A stretch of 29,429 bases of DNA from an uncultured Bacteroidia bacterium (lineage in GTDB: Bacteria > Bacteroidota > Bacteroidia > Bacteroidales > UBA932): assembly GCA_902766985.1 (NCBI GenBank), contig CACXFP010000076.1:1-29429 (forward strand), read 5' to 3'. The notes below the pieces were generated by a model. It was not told where the DNA came from and did no database searches. It worked only from the letters and a program-made list of their open reading frames with translations. A program made the position numbers and the translations under genes. Positions 14,555-22,937 of this stretch are shown here, piece by piece. The number at the start of each line of letters is the position of its first letter. Position 1 is the first letter of the stretch.

Positions 14555-14890
14555 TTAACAGAAAACAGTGGGAGGAGCCCTGGTGGAATGACAAACTGCG
14601 TAGGGCCCGCATGCGTGGAATGCGGGGGAAAGGAAGATTCCGCAACTGTTCTCTTGGAGAGCCGGTCCGGTGGTTTCTTCGGAATTGACCCACAGTATGG
14701 TCAAAAAACTGCAGATCAGACAGCAGTCCGTGCCGTGTGATCCGTTTATGTGCTGATGGGGCAGATGGGCGGCACAGTTGGTGCAGTCGTCGTCGGAGAA
14801 TGCCTCATGGTGATGGAAGGACGACAGAAAGATTGTCGGCAAAATGATCGCCAACAAAATGGTTGGGAAAAACAGTCGTCTTTTGTCCAT
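14555..14890 (-). CDS. Small exported Cys/His-rich protein, probable metal binder
   Basis: A 111-residue protein with an N-terminal hydrophobic export segment (residues 8-24). The following stretch is dense in metal ligands: HHH at 26-28, an Asp triplet at 33-35, CTNC at 36-39, His42, His45, His47, His52, and CCLIC at 56-60, followed by a hydrophobic patch. Similar short Cys/His proteins precede TonB receptors for metals in Bacteroidota, though I do not recall an assigned function. The gene starts just after a perfect -7 box and ends 62 bases before the receptor gene on the same strand, so it is probably the first gene of that operon. It could capture or sense zinc, copper or a similar ion in the periplasm. 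The C-terminal part (after residue 75) is less ordered and adds little. Confidence 0.8.
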   Translation of the reverse strand: MDKRRLFFPTILLAIILPTIFLSSFHHHEAFSDDDCTNCAAHLPHQHINGSHGTDCCLICSFLTILWVNSEETTGPALQENSCGIFLSPAFHACGPYAVCHSTRAPPTVFC

Positions 14891-14896
14891 TTAACG

Positions 14897-14904
14897 CAAA
14901 TATA
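14897..14904 (-). promoter_or_regulatory. -7 box of the metal-receptor operon
   Basis: The minus strand reads TATATTTG, a perfect TAnnTTTG box. A TTG-containing -33-like element (ATTG at 14929-14926) lies 21 bases upstream. The box ends only six bases before the start codon at 14888-14890, so the leader would be absent or a few bases long. Confidence 0.65.
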
Positions 14905-14917
14905 TGTATTTAATTCT

Positions 14918-14925
14918 TATATTAG
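14918..14925 (+). promoter_or_regulatory. Possible -7 box of the hydrolase-GH3 operon
   Basis: TATATTAG differs at one base from TAnnTTTG and ends 19 bases before the ATG at 14945. It overlaps the -33 region of the divergent metal-receptor promoter, so the two may compete for polymerase. Confidence 0.4.
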
Positions 14926-14944
14926 CAATGATAAAGACCTTTAC

Positions 14945-16246
14945 ATGAATAAAACTATTGCTATAATCCTTCTTTTTTCCTTTTCGTCGGCCGCCCTTCA
15001 TGCTCAGACGGGGACCTGGTCAGGGAACCTTGAAGTCCAGGGAGTGAAGCTGCCGGTGGTTTTCCATTTGGATGAGGAACCTACCGTGGATTCTCCGGAC
15101 CAGGGAGTGAAAGGCATACCAGTCGAAGTCGAGAGGGGAGCGGCCGGGAACATTACTGTAAAGATACCCTCGCTCGGGGCGACCTACGATGGAATGTGGA
15201 TGATGAAGAAGATAGTCGGCACCTTTACCCAGATGGGGGTGTCTTTTCCCCTTACCCTGACGCCCGGTTTCGAGAAGCCGCGCCGGCCCCAGACCCCGCA
15301 GGAACCCTTCCCGTATGCGACTGAGGAGGTGTCATTTTCGAACGGGGACGCCGTCCTTAAAGGGACGCTGTCACTTCCGGAGGGGTGGAGCCGCAAGACT
15401 CCCGTCCTTGTCATGGTCACCGGGAGCGGACTTCAGAATCGTGATGAGGAATTATTTGACCATAAGCCGTTTGCCGTTATCGCTGATGCTTTTGCCAGGG
15501 CCGGGATCGCTACGCTCCGGTATGATGACAGGGGATTCGGAGAATCGACGGGCGACCTTGTGCAGGTAACCACCGGAGACCTCAAGAACGATGCTTTGGC
15601 TGGGATTGCCCTTCTAAGGGATCGTTTCGACCATGTCGGGGTCCTCGGCCACAGCGAGGGAGGAACCATAGCCCTGATGCTTGGCGCGGAAGGAAAAGTT
15701 GATTTCCTGGTCAGCCTTGCGGGAATGGTCATTTCCGGCAAAGAGACCCTTATGAGGCAGAACCGTTTATCACTGTCGGTCGCAGGACTTGGAGATGATG
15801 TCGTAAATGGATATTGCTCCCTGCTCGAAGAAGCCTTCGACGCCTGCATAGCCGGGTTGCCGCTCCCTTCCGCATCCGACAAGGACCTTCCCGACGGCCT
15901 GAAGCAGAATTACCAGGCTGTGGCCATGCAGCTCAAGTCCCCATATATGAAGTATTTCCTTTCGCTCGACGTACGCCCGTCCCTTGGCGTTATCTCATGC
16001 CCGGTCCTTGCCCTGAACGGTATGATGGATGCCCAGGTCGAATGCGAAGTCAATCTCGAGCCTCTCCGCACAGGCCTTCCGGTATCCCCTTCAAATTCGG
16101 TCGTCGCCGTCGATGGGGTGAACCACCTTTTCCAGCATTGCGCTACAGGAGCTGTCACCGAATATAAGGAAATAGAAGAGACCTTTTCTCCGGAGGTATT
16201 GGACCTCATGGCGGACTGGATAAACAGAATTGAGTTTAAACATTAA
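14945..16246 (+). CDS. Exported alpha/beta hydrolase with N-terminal sandwich-like region
   Basis: A 433-residue protein with a signal peptide (MNKTIAIILLFSFSSAALHA, cleavage before Gln21). A long in-frame upstream extension exists but lacks a signal and crosses the promoter, so this start is preferred. Residues 22-125 form a beta-rich domain (GTWSGNLEVQGVKLPVVFHL). Residues 130-430 are an alpha/beta hydrolase: oxyanion region VMVTGSGLQNRDE (157-169), RYDDRGFGES (192-201), nucleophile elbow GHSEG with Ser237, a likely acid in LNGMMDAQ and a His in GVNHLFQ near the end. Members of this common Bacteroidota group are annotated as peptidase- or esterase-like with unknown substrates. It leads an operon with a GH3 gene starting 13 bases later, so an esterase acting on a decorated glycan fits. 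Confidence 0.87.
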   Translation: MNKTIAIILLFSFSSAALHAQTGTWSGNLEVQGVKLPVVFHLDEEPTVDSPDQGVKGIPVEVERGAAGNITVKIPSLGATYDGMWMMKKIVGTFTQMGVSFPLTLTPGFEKPRRPQTPQEPFPYATEEVSFSNGDAVLKGTLSLPEGWSRKTPVLVMVTGSGLQNRDEELFDHKPFAVIADAFARAGIATLRYDDRGFGESTGDLVQVTTGDLKNDALAGIALLRDRFDHVGVLGHSEGGTIALMLGAEGKVDFLVSLAGMVISGKETLMRQNRLSLSVAGLGDDVVNGYCSLLEEAFDACIAGLPLPSASDKDLPDGLKQNYQAVAMQLKSPYMKYFLSLDVRPSLGVISCPVLALNGMMDAQVECEVNLEPLRTGLPVSPSNSVVAVDGVNHLFQHCATGAVTEYKEIEETFSPEVLDLMADWINRIEFKH

Positions 16247-16259
16247 TAAGTTTTGTTTA

Positions 16260-18593
16260 ATGAAGCGATTACTGTTCCTTTTCATCCTTCTGGCGCCGGC
16301 TGGATATGCGCAGGCCCAGATTTATCATGACGGGTGGATTGATTTCAACAAAAACGGTGGCAAGGATGTATATGAAGACCCTTCGCAAAGCATTGAAGCG
16401 AGGGTGTCGGACCTCCTGTCGCAGATGACCTTGGAAGAGAAGACCTGCCAGATGGCCACCTTGTATGGTTCCGGCCGGATGCTTGAAGACGCCCTGCCTG
16501 CCCCCGGCTGGAAGGAGAGGGTCTGGAAAGACGGAATCGGCAACATAGAAGAGGAACACAACGGACTCGGATCCTTCGGCAGCAGGTACGCCTATCCCTA
16601 TAATCTGCATGTGGAGGCCATCCGAGCCGTCCAGAAATGGTTCGTCGAGGAGACCAGGCTTGGTATCCCCGTTGATTTCACCAATGAAGGCATCAGAGGC
16701 CTGTGCCACACGAAGGCAACTTATTTCCCCGCCCAGTGCGGCCAGGGCGCTACCTGGGACAAGGATCTGATCCGCCGTATAGGGGAAGTTGAGGCTGAGG
16801 AAGCCAAGGCTCTCGGTTACACGAACATCTATTCTCCCATCCTTGATATCGCCCAGGATCCCCGTTGGGGCCGTTGCGTCGAGTCGTATGGCGAAGATCC
16901 CTTCCTCGTCGGTTCCCTTGGCAAGCAGATGATCGGGGCCCTTCAGGCCGCCGGTCTGGTATCGACGCCGAAGCATTTCGCCGTTTACAGCATTCCTGTC
17001 GGCGGAAGGGACGGAAAGACCAGGACCGACCCGCACGTCGCTCCGAGGGAGATGAGGACCCTATACATCGAGCCGTTCCGTATGGCTTTTACGGAAGCGG
17101 GCGCCCTTGGCGTGATGAGCTCATATAATGACTATGACGGAGTCCCGATTACCGGCAGCCATGATTTCCTCACGGGAATCCTGCGTAACGAATGGGGCTT
17201 CCGCGGCTATGTCGTTTCCGACAGCGATGCCGTGGAATTCATCTGGAACAAGCATCATGTCGCTCCTACTTATGAGGATGGCGTCGCACAGGCCGTTAAT
17301 GCCGGGCTGAACGTGAGGACCACTTTCGATGACCCTGCCAATTTCATTCTTCCATTGAGAGATGCGATCAAACACGGAAAGATTTCGATGGAGACTGTTG
17401 ACAGCAGGGTGACCGATATCCTCCGCGTGAAGTTCATGATGGGACTGTTCGACGATCCTTATACCGGAGACCTAGAAAACGTCAACGGCATCGTCCATAG
17501 CGAGGAGCACAGGGCAATTGCCCTTCAGGCTGCCAGGGAAGCGATGGTCCTTCTGAAGAATGACGGTATCCTGCCCCTTTCCAAGTCGCTGAAGAAGGTG
17601 GCTGTAATCGGCCCGAATGCGGAAGAAAGGCAGCAGCTTATCTGCCGTTACGGTCCTGCCGACCCTGCATTCGTGACTGTTTTACAGGGAATCAGGGAAG
17701 CTCTCCCGGAAGCCGAGGTAACCTATGAGAAAGGATGCGAGATAATCGATCCGCATTTCCCTGACAGCGAGCTCTTCGATTTCGAGCTGGACAAAGACGA
17801 GAAAGTCCTGATGGACAGGGCTGTAAAGGCAGCCAAAAAGGCCGATGTCGCCATCCTGGTCCTCGGAGGCAATGAACTGACCGTAAGGGAAGACCGTTCG
17901 AGGACATCCCTCAATCTCCCGGGACGCCAGGAAATGCTCCTCAAGGCTGTATATGAGACCGGAACGCCCGTAGTGCTGGTCATGGTCGACGGAAGGGCGT
18001 CAACGATCAATTACGCGCAGAAATACATCCCGGCAATCCTTCATGGCTGGTTTTCGGGAGAATACCTCGGCAAAGCCGTAGCAGACGTACTTTTCGGAGA
18101 TTATAATCCCGGCGGGCGCCTTGCCGTGACCTTCCCCAAGAGCGTCGGTCAGATCCCTTTCGCCTTTCCGTTCAAGCCGGGATCCGACGAAGACTCCTAT
18201 ACCGCTGTATGGGGCCCCCTCTATCCTTTCGGATATGGCCTCAGTTATACCACCTTCGGCTATGATGACCTGAAGATATCCGTTGACGGGCAGAAAGTTA
18301 CCGTCGGCTGCACCGTTACCAACACAGGTCAGAGGACTGGCGACGAGGTGGTTCAGCTTTACCTGAGGGACGACGTCAGCAGCGTCACCACTTATACCCA
18401 GGTGCTGCGTGGTTTCGAGCGCATCACCCTGGCACCCGGAGAATCCCGTTCCCTCAGCTTCGAACTCGGTCCGCAGGAGCTCGGCCTCTGGGACAAGGAC
18501 ATGAAGTTCACAGTCGAGCCAGGCACCTTCACTGTCCGCGTAGGAGCCTCATCCCGGGATATCCGCCTCGAAGGGAAATTTAATATTGAATAA
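16260..18593 (+). CDS. Glycoside hydrolase family 3 (exported beta-glycosidase)
   Basis: A 777-residue exported enzyme (signal to about residue 19) beginning with IYHDGWIDFNKNGGKDVYED, the N-terminal signature of a large Bacteroides GH3 group. Domain order is complete: (beta/alpha)8 barrel with KHF (238-240) and DPRWGRCVESYGEDP (200-214); nucleophile Asp321 in GYVVSDSD; alpha/beta sandwich with probable acid/base region GGNELTVREDR around Glu539-Arg547; and a C-terminal fibronectin-III-like domain (about 690-770). GH3 enzymes retain configuration and release terminal beta-glucose, xylose or related sugars; the exact sugar cannot be fixed here. The start at 16260 is the first ATG giving a signal peptide. 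It sits between the exported hydrolase and the sialidase-like lipoprotein (12-13 base gaps), so all three are likely co-expressed. Confidence 0.95.
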   Translation: MKRLLFLFILLAPAGYAQAQIYHDGWIDFNKNGGKDVYEDPSQSIEARVSDLLSQMTLEEKTCQMATLYGSGRMLEDALPAPGWKERVWKDGIGNIEEEHNGLGSFGSRYAYPYNLHVEAIRAVQKWFVEETRLGIPVDFTNEGIRGLCHTKATYFPAQCGQGATWDKDLIRRIGEVEAEEAKALGYTNIYSPILDIAQDPRWGRCVESYGEDPFLVGSLGKQMIGALQAAGLVSTPKHFAVYSIPVGGRDGKTRTDPHVAPREMRTLYIEPFRMAFTEAGALGVMSSYNDYDGVPITGSHDFLTGILRNEWGFRGYVVSDSDAVEFIWNKHHVAPTYEDGVAQAVNAGLNVRTTFDDPANFILPLRDAIKHGKISMETVDSRVTDILRVKFMMGLFDDPYTGDLENVNGIVHSEEHRAIALQAAREAMVLLKNDGILPLSKSLKKVAVIGPNAEERQQLICRYGPADPAFVTVLQGIREALPEAEVTYEKGCEIIDPHFPDSELFDFELDKDEKVLMDRAVKAAKKADVAILVLGGNELTVREDRSRTSLNLPGRQEMLLKAVYETGTPVVLVMVDGRASTINYAQKYIPAILHGWFSGEYLGKAVADVLFGDYNPGGRLAVTFPKSVGQIPFAFPFKPGSDEDSYTAVWGPLYPFGYGLSYTTFGYDDLKISVDGQKVTVGCTVTNTGQRTGDEVVQLYLRDDVSSVTTYTQVLRGFERITLAPGESRSLSFELGPQELGLWDKDMKFTVEPGTFTVRVGASSRDIRLEGKFNIE

Positions 18594-18605
18594 TCTTTAA
18601 AGTAT

Positions 18606-19685
18606 ATGAAAATAAAGTCGTTATTTGGAATTGTCGCCGTCGTTTCCGCGACGGTCTTGTCCATGTCGTGTTCAAAGGAAAGCGTGTATTCAGTAGAACA
18701 TATCTGGGGAGGAGATGAAGCGTATTGTGCATTCACTTCCCTCGCTGAATGTGACGGAACGGTTTATTGCACCTTCCGGGAAGGCGGCGGTCATGTTTTT
18801 GACAATACCGGCAAGGCTGAAGGAAAAATCAGGGTGATTTCTTCCCGTGACGGAAAGAAATGGGAGTCGGTCGCGCTGCTTTCCAAAGAGGGCTATGACC
18901 TTAGGGATCCCAAAATTTCGGTGATGCCTGACGGTACCCTGATGCTTTTGTTCGGAGGATCCATCTATCAGGGCACCACCCTCAAATTCCAGGGGACTGA
19001 ACCGATGGTGAGTTTCAGCAGGCATGGAGAGCCTTTCTCCGAGCCCGAGAACGTGGTTTTCGTAAATGAAGCGGAGCACAGGTTCGGCTGGTTATGGGAC
19101 ATCAAATGGCACGAAGGGACCGGATATTCAGTCAATTATGACGTAAAGGCCAATGAGGCTCTGGAACTCTACAAGACAACCGACGGGGTCCATTTCGAGC
19201 TGGTCTGCGACTTATTGAAGGACCTCGGAAACGAGGAATGGCTTACCGAGACCGCGGTCGAGTTCCTTCCCGACGGAAGGATGGCCCTGATGGTCAGATG
19301 CGACAGCGGGTCATACATGGGATGGTGGGGAACTGCCGAGGCTCCTTTCACCGACTGGAAATGGTCGAGGATGGACTATCAGCTGGGAGGGCCTGATTTC
19401 ATACCGTACAACGGAGGAATCATAGCGGCTTCCAGGATGTACCTGCCCAAATCCATAAAGAAAACTGTCGTGTATCTGGGAAACGAAGAGGGCTGGCTTT
19501 TCCCCGTAATCATGCTTCCTTCCGACAGGGACAGCAGTTATCCCGGCATGCTGCTCAAGGATGACGAACTCTGGATAAGCTATTATTCCAGTCATGAATG
19601 CAAGAAGTATGTCAGGGACTGGGCTTCCATCTATCTTGCCAAGATCCCTCTCAAAATGCTTGAGAATCAGACTCCCGTCCTTTAA
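18606..19685 (+). CDS. Sialidase-like beta-propeller lipoprotein
   Basis: A 359-residue lipoprotein (lipobox SMSC, Cys22). The body repeats propeller-like strands with Asp-box-like turns, SSRDGKKWES (about residues 79-88) and KTTDGVHFE, and a FREGGGH segment near residue 60 that recalls the Arg-containing first blade of sialidases and related exo-hydrolases. Database pipelines would probably call it a sialidase-family or exo-alpha-sialidase-like protein. However, I cannot locate the full Arg triad, the Tyr/Glu pair or the FRIP motif of true GH33 enzymes, so sialidase activity is doubtful. It is the last gene of the hydrolase-GH3 operon and ends just before a bidirectional hairpin. A different exo-glycosidase, lyase or glycan-binding role is possible. 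Confidence 0.8.
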   Translation: MKIKSLFGIVAVVSATVLSMSCSKESVYSVEHIWGGDEAYCAFTSLAECDGTVYCTFREGGGHVFDNTGKAEGKIRVISSRDGKKWESVALLSKEGYDLRDPKISVMPDGTLMLLFGGSIYQGTTLKFQGTEPMVSFSRHGEPFSEPENVVFVNEAEHRFGWLWDIKWHEGTGYSVNYDVKANEALELYKTTDGVHFELVCDLLKDLGNEEWLTETAVEFLPDGRMALMVRCDSGSYMGWWGTAEAPFTDWKWSRMDYQLGGPDFIPYNGGIIAASRMYLPKSIKKTVVYLGNEEGWLFPVIMLPSDRDSSYPGMLLKDDELWISYYSSHECKKYVRDWASIYLAKIPLKMLENQTPVL

Positions 19686-19706
19686 ACGGACCTTAGGATA
19701 AGAGAA

Positions 19707-19736
19707 AAGGGCTGACCGGATGACCGGCCAGCCCTT
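19707..19736. terminator. Bidirectional hairpin terminator between convergent operons
   Basis: An 8-bp outer stem (AAGGGCTG with CAGCCCTT), an A/C mismatch, a 4-bp CCGG/CCGG inner stem and an ATGA loop. The minus strand is followed by a T-rich tail, so it best terminates the GH38 operon, but it also lies just after the plus-strand sialidase-like gene. Confidence 0.8.
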
Positions 19737-19753
19737 ATTGTCAACGGAAAGGA

Positions 19754-22700
19754 TTACTGCCTTTCCAGGTGGGTTACGGAATCCGATATCTCTTCGGCGC
19801 AGAAGCCTCCGTCCGTGAGGGCTGTAGCAGCGAAGACGGTGACATCCCTGTCCTTCGGAAGCACCAGTGTGCCGGAAGTGGCGGGAATGTATTTCATATA
19901 CATGTAGGTCTGCACGTAGGGCTCGTTCCTGGTCTGTGCGTCGTGACGGTGGGAACCTACGTAAGCTGCATCACCATCGGTGAGGAAAGCCTTGTAAGGG
20001 GCCCAGTTGCCGCCTCCGAAGAAGCCTGTCCAGTAGGGAACGCTGATCTCAGCGGGTTTTCCTGCGTTGAATACGGCGGTTGAGCCTTTCTCGTTGGTGG
20101 AAGCAAGCAGGAGATAGACTCCCTTTGTTCCTGCGGGAAGGGCGATTTCCTGACCGTTGCAGATGGCGGAGTTCTCAACGTCCTTTTCGCCGAGAGCGAA
20201 AGGAACTCCCTTATAGACAAAGTCCTCGGGAATCTGCTCGGCAGCGTAGGAATGCCACTGCATATCCATGCGTCCAAAGGCGCTGAAGGAGTCGGAGCTG
20301 ATGGCGGTCTTGTTGAACGGAACCTCCACGGTCTTGTAAACGGGGGCGCTCACCTTGGCGGCGGGAGCCTGGAGACGTACGCGGAAGGTCTTGGGTGCGA
20401 AGCGGGTAATGTTCACGTTGAGGGAATTGCCGGAGAATGTGGCTCCACCGATGCGTTCCTCGACTCCGTTGGTCTCCTCTGCGTAGAGGACAGGAGCGGC
20501 GAAGCGTACGCTGCCCTGGGCGTCTTTCCCGGAAAGCTCATAGACCCTGACGATGATTCCGTCTCCGTCTTCAGCTTTCTTGACAGCCTTGACGCGTATG
20601 GAACCATTGGTCGTGGAGAGCAGGGAGAAAGACTTTCCGAGGCTGCCCGCATGCTTTTCAGTCACATACGCCGATTTCCTCTGGTTGAGGATGTCCGCGG
20701 CAGTGGTGGCGGCGGCTCCGTCAAGGGCGCCGGGATGGCCTACGATCGAATATGTGAATTCGTGGGGAGCGATGTCGAGGGTCTTCTCGTTGCTGTATCC
20801 GCGGTCTGCGGTAGGGGTATGGAGAAGGGTGAGGCGGATTGTGTTGTCAGCGGGCTTGTCCCAGCCATAACGGCAGTCGTTCATCACGGTTATGCCATAG
20901 CTTCCGTCAGCTGCGGTAAGGTCTGCCCATTCCTGGGCGGGAACCTCGTAAGCGGTAATGGTGTTGTTACCCCTCATCACATGTCCCAAGCCGAGGTCGT
21001 AAGCAGCCTTCTCATTGCTGAAGGAGCAGGGGAAAGCGGCCTTAAGGAGGGTGCGGCGGGACTTCCAGTCGATGTTGTTGAGGATGTCGATACGGTCGTC
21101 GCAGGCGCCGTCGTAGAGGATGATCCTCTGGGTGATGGTGGATTCTTCATAACGGCGGTCAACGCGCAGGACGGCGGCGAGAGGTCCGGTGGACTCTACG
21201 CTAACCTTCACGTCGGTGTCAACCTTAAGGGGATCCTTGTCGATGACGGACTTGAGAATTTCCCAGGAAGGCCATGCGTCAGAGGTGTTTTCGTCGAAAA
21301 TCTGGAGTCCGAAGGCGCTTCCGGCAGCTACGAGTTCCTTGCCGACCCTCTTGTCGATGAGGGAAACGATGTCGCCGGTCTCACCGACCTCCAGTTTGTA
21401 TATCTTGTTCTCGATGGTCTTTCCGGATGCCTTGAGCGAGGATTTGCCGGAAGGGGAGGACTTTACATAGCGGAAATCATATACGGAGAGGCTGACCGAA
21501 GGGTCGCTGGCCGCGAAAATGAGCTTCGCCTTGCCGTTCTCCCTGCAGATAACCTGGGACTTGACCGGCTTTCCGTCAGGACCGAAGACCTGGACGTCGG
21601 AATAGGGGGCGGGAATCTCCACGTCAACGGTCACGATGTCAGCATTGTCTGATGAAACGGGGTTGAACACTACAACAGGTGTACCTTTGACCCTGGTGTC
21701 CAAAGCGGAAGAGAAACCTCCTGCGGAAGCCTCCATGGTGTTGGAGAACTGGTTCTGGGCCAGCATGAAGTCATTCCAGGAGAACGTGTAAGCCTCTGTT
21801 ATACAGGTGCCTGGGAGGTCATCATGGAACTGATGCCAGATGAAACGCTGGTATGCATCGTTGATGATATACTTGGGATAGGGGACAGCTCCGACCCAGT
21901 CTGCCATCACGGCGCTTGCCTCTGCGGCGTATCCGAGCTGTTCGCACCTGCGGTTGAGTTTCTTGGTGTCGCTGTTGGCGGTATATACGCCGCTTCCATG
22001 GACATCCATGAGGAGTTCACCGTCAAATACGGGGAGGACATCCTTGTTGAGCAGGTCCTTGTTGTCGCGGAAGATGTCGGCAACTGTAGCGAAGCGGAGG
22101 GAGTAGTTGTCGCCTCCGGCCTTGATGCTTTCCTCAATCCAGCGGATGTTCGAAGGAAGGGGAGAACCTCCGCGGTCGCCGGCCATGCGGGATGACTTGG
22201 TGCCGTAGTAACGCATCGTGACTCCGGTGGGAGAGTCGTCGACCATCTTCTTCAACTGAGGATCGTCATTGATAAGGCCGTTGGGGCTGAAACCGTATGC
22301 GCCTCCGTTGAGATGGGCGAGTATCCTTGATCCGTCGATTCCCTGCCATACACCGAACTCAAAGGGCCATTTCTTGCCGCCCTCATAGAAGGGGTTGGTC
22401 CTCCACTGGAGCTTCTGTGTGTGGAATGCATAGAGACCGCAGTGGTTTGCGATGGTGGGGAGGGTGTAGCCGAAACCGAAGCAGTCTGGGAGCATGATGT
22501 CGATGGACTTAACGCCGAGCTCATTCTTGTAGAATTCTTCGCCGAGCAGGATGTTGCGGATGTTGGATTCTGCAGAAGGGACGTTGTAGTCGTTGGCATC
22601 CCAGCCGCCGGATGTGTACCAGCGTCCTTCGGCCACATACTTCTTGAGTTTCTCGAAGGCTTCGGGATAATACTCCTTGAACCAGTAGTACTTGACGGCT

Positions 22701-22918
22701 CCTTCGAAGCTGAACTTGTAGTCCGGGGACATTTCGAGGAGTCCGAAATTCTGGTAGAGGGTGTTGGGGAGATATTCCCCGATGACCTGCTGCACGGTCC
22801 AGCGCCACTGGGTGTCCAGATGGGCGTTGGAAGCCATATAGATGGTTCTCTCATTCTGCTGCGCCAGGGCAGTGAAAGCGAGAATGGCAGCGATAATGGT
22901 CAATGCTGTCTTTTTCAT
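19754..22918 (-). CDS. Glycoside hydrolase family 38 alpha-mannosidase
   Basis: A 1054-residue exported enzyme (signal peptide to about residue 20) of the GH38 retaining alpha-mannosidases, which remove alpha-mannose from N-glycans or mannans with zinc at the active site. The zinc/substrate motif NAHLDTQWRW (31-40; His33, Asp35) is at the N-terminus, and the nucleophile is Asp145 in LPDCFGFGYTLP. The catalytic domain is followed by middle helical and large C-terminal beta domains, so the length fits the family. The C-terminal region includes an extra Ala/Ser-rich beta section before a final domain ending near the hairpin terminator. It starts 19 bases after the GH125 gene, so the two mannosidases are co-transcribed and probably act in sequence on alpha-1,6- and other alpha-mannosyl links in the periplasm. 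Confidence 0.95.
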   Translation of the reverse strand: MKKTALTIIAAILAFTALAQQNERTIYMASNAHLDTQWRWTVQQVIGEYLPNTLYQNFGLLEMSPDYKFSFEGAVKYYWFKEYYPEAFEKLKKYVAEGRWYTSGGWDANDYNVPSAESNIRNILLGEEFYKNELGVKSIDIMLPDCFGFGYTLPTIANHCGLYAFHTQKLQWRTNPFYEGGKKWPFEFGVWQGIDGSRILAHLNGGAYGFSPNGLINDDPQLKKMVDDSPTGVTMRYYGTKSSRMAGDRGGSPLPSNIRWIEESIKAGGDNYSLRFATVADIFRDNKDLLNKDVLPVFDGELLMDVHGSGVYTANSDTKKLNRRCEQLGYAAEASAVMADWVGAVPYPKYIINDAYQRFIWHQFHDDLPGTCITEAYTFSWNDFMLAQNQFSNTMEASAGGFSSALDTRVKGTPVVVFNPVSSDNADIVTVDVEIPAPYSDVQVFGPDGKPVKSQVICRENGKAKLIFAASDPSVSLSVYDFRYVKSSPSGKSSLKASGKTIENKIYKLEVGETGDIVSLIDKRVGKELVAAGSAFGLQIFDENTSDAWPSWEILKSVIDKDPLKVDTDVKVSVESTGPLAAVLRVDRRYEESTITQRIILYDGACDDRIDILNNIDWKSRRTLLKAAFPCSFSNEKAAYDLGLGHVMRGNNTITAYEVPAQEWADLTAADGSYGITVMNDCRYGWDKPADNTIRLTLLHTPTADRGYSNEKTLDIAPHEFTYSIVGHPGALDGAAATTAADILNQRKSAYVTEKHAGSLGKSFSLLSTTNGSIRVKAVKKAEDGDGIIVRVYELSGKDAQGSVRFAAPVLYAEETNGVEERIGGATFSGNSLNVNITRFAPKTFRVRLQAPAAKVSAPVYKTVEVPFNKTAISSDSFSAFGRMDMQWHSYAAEQIPEDFVYKGVPFALGEKDVENSAICNGQEIALPAGTKGVYLLLASTNEKGSTAVFNAGKPAEISVPYWTGFFGGGNWAPYKAFLTDGDAAYVGSHRHDAQTRNEPYVQTYMYMKYIPATSGTLVLPKDRDVTVFAATALTDGGFCAEEISDSVTHLERQ

Positions 22919-22937
22919 CTTATGTATGGTTTAAATA

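Noticed and set aside
16269..17036. Minus-strand 255-codon open frame inside the GH3 gene
   Set aside because: It is antisense to conserved GH3 catalytic motifs and has no start signal or domain.
18606..19685. Calling the propeller lipoprotein a true GH33 sialidase
   Set aside because: The required Arg triad and nucleophile residues could not be located, so only sialidase-like is justified.
20252..21652. Long plus-strand open frame inside the GH38 gene
   Set aside because: It lies wholly antisense to a gene with clear GH38 motifs and shows no motif of its own; it is a by-product of codon bias in the GC-rich gene.
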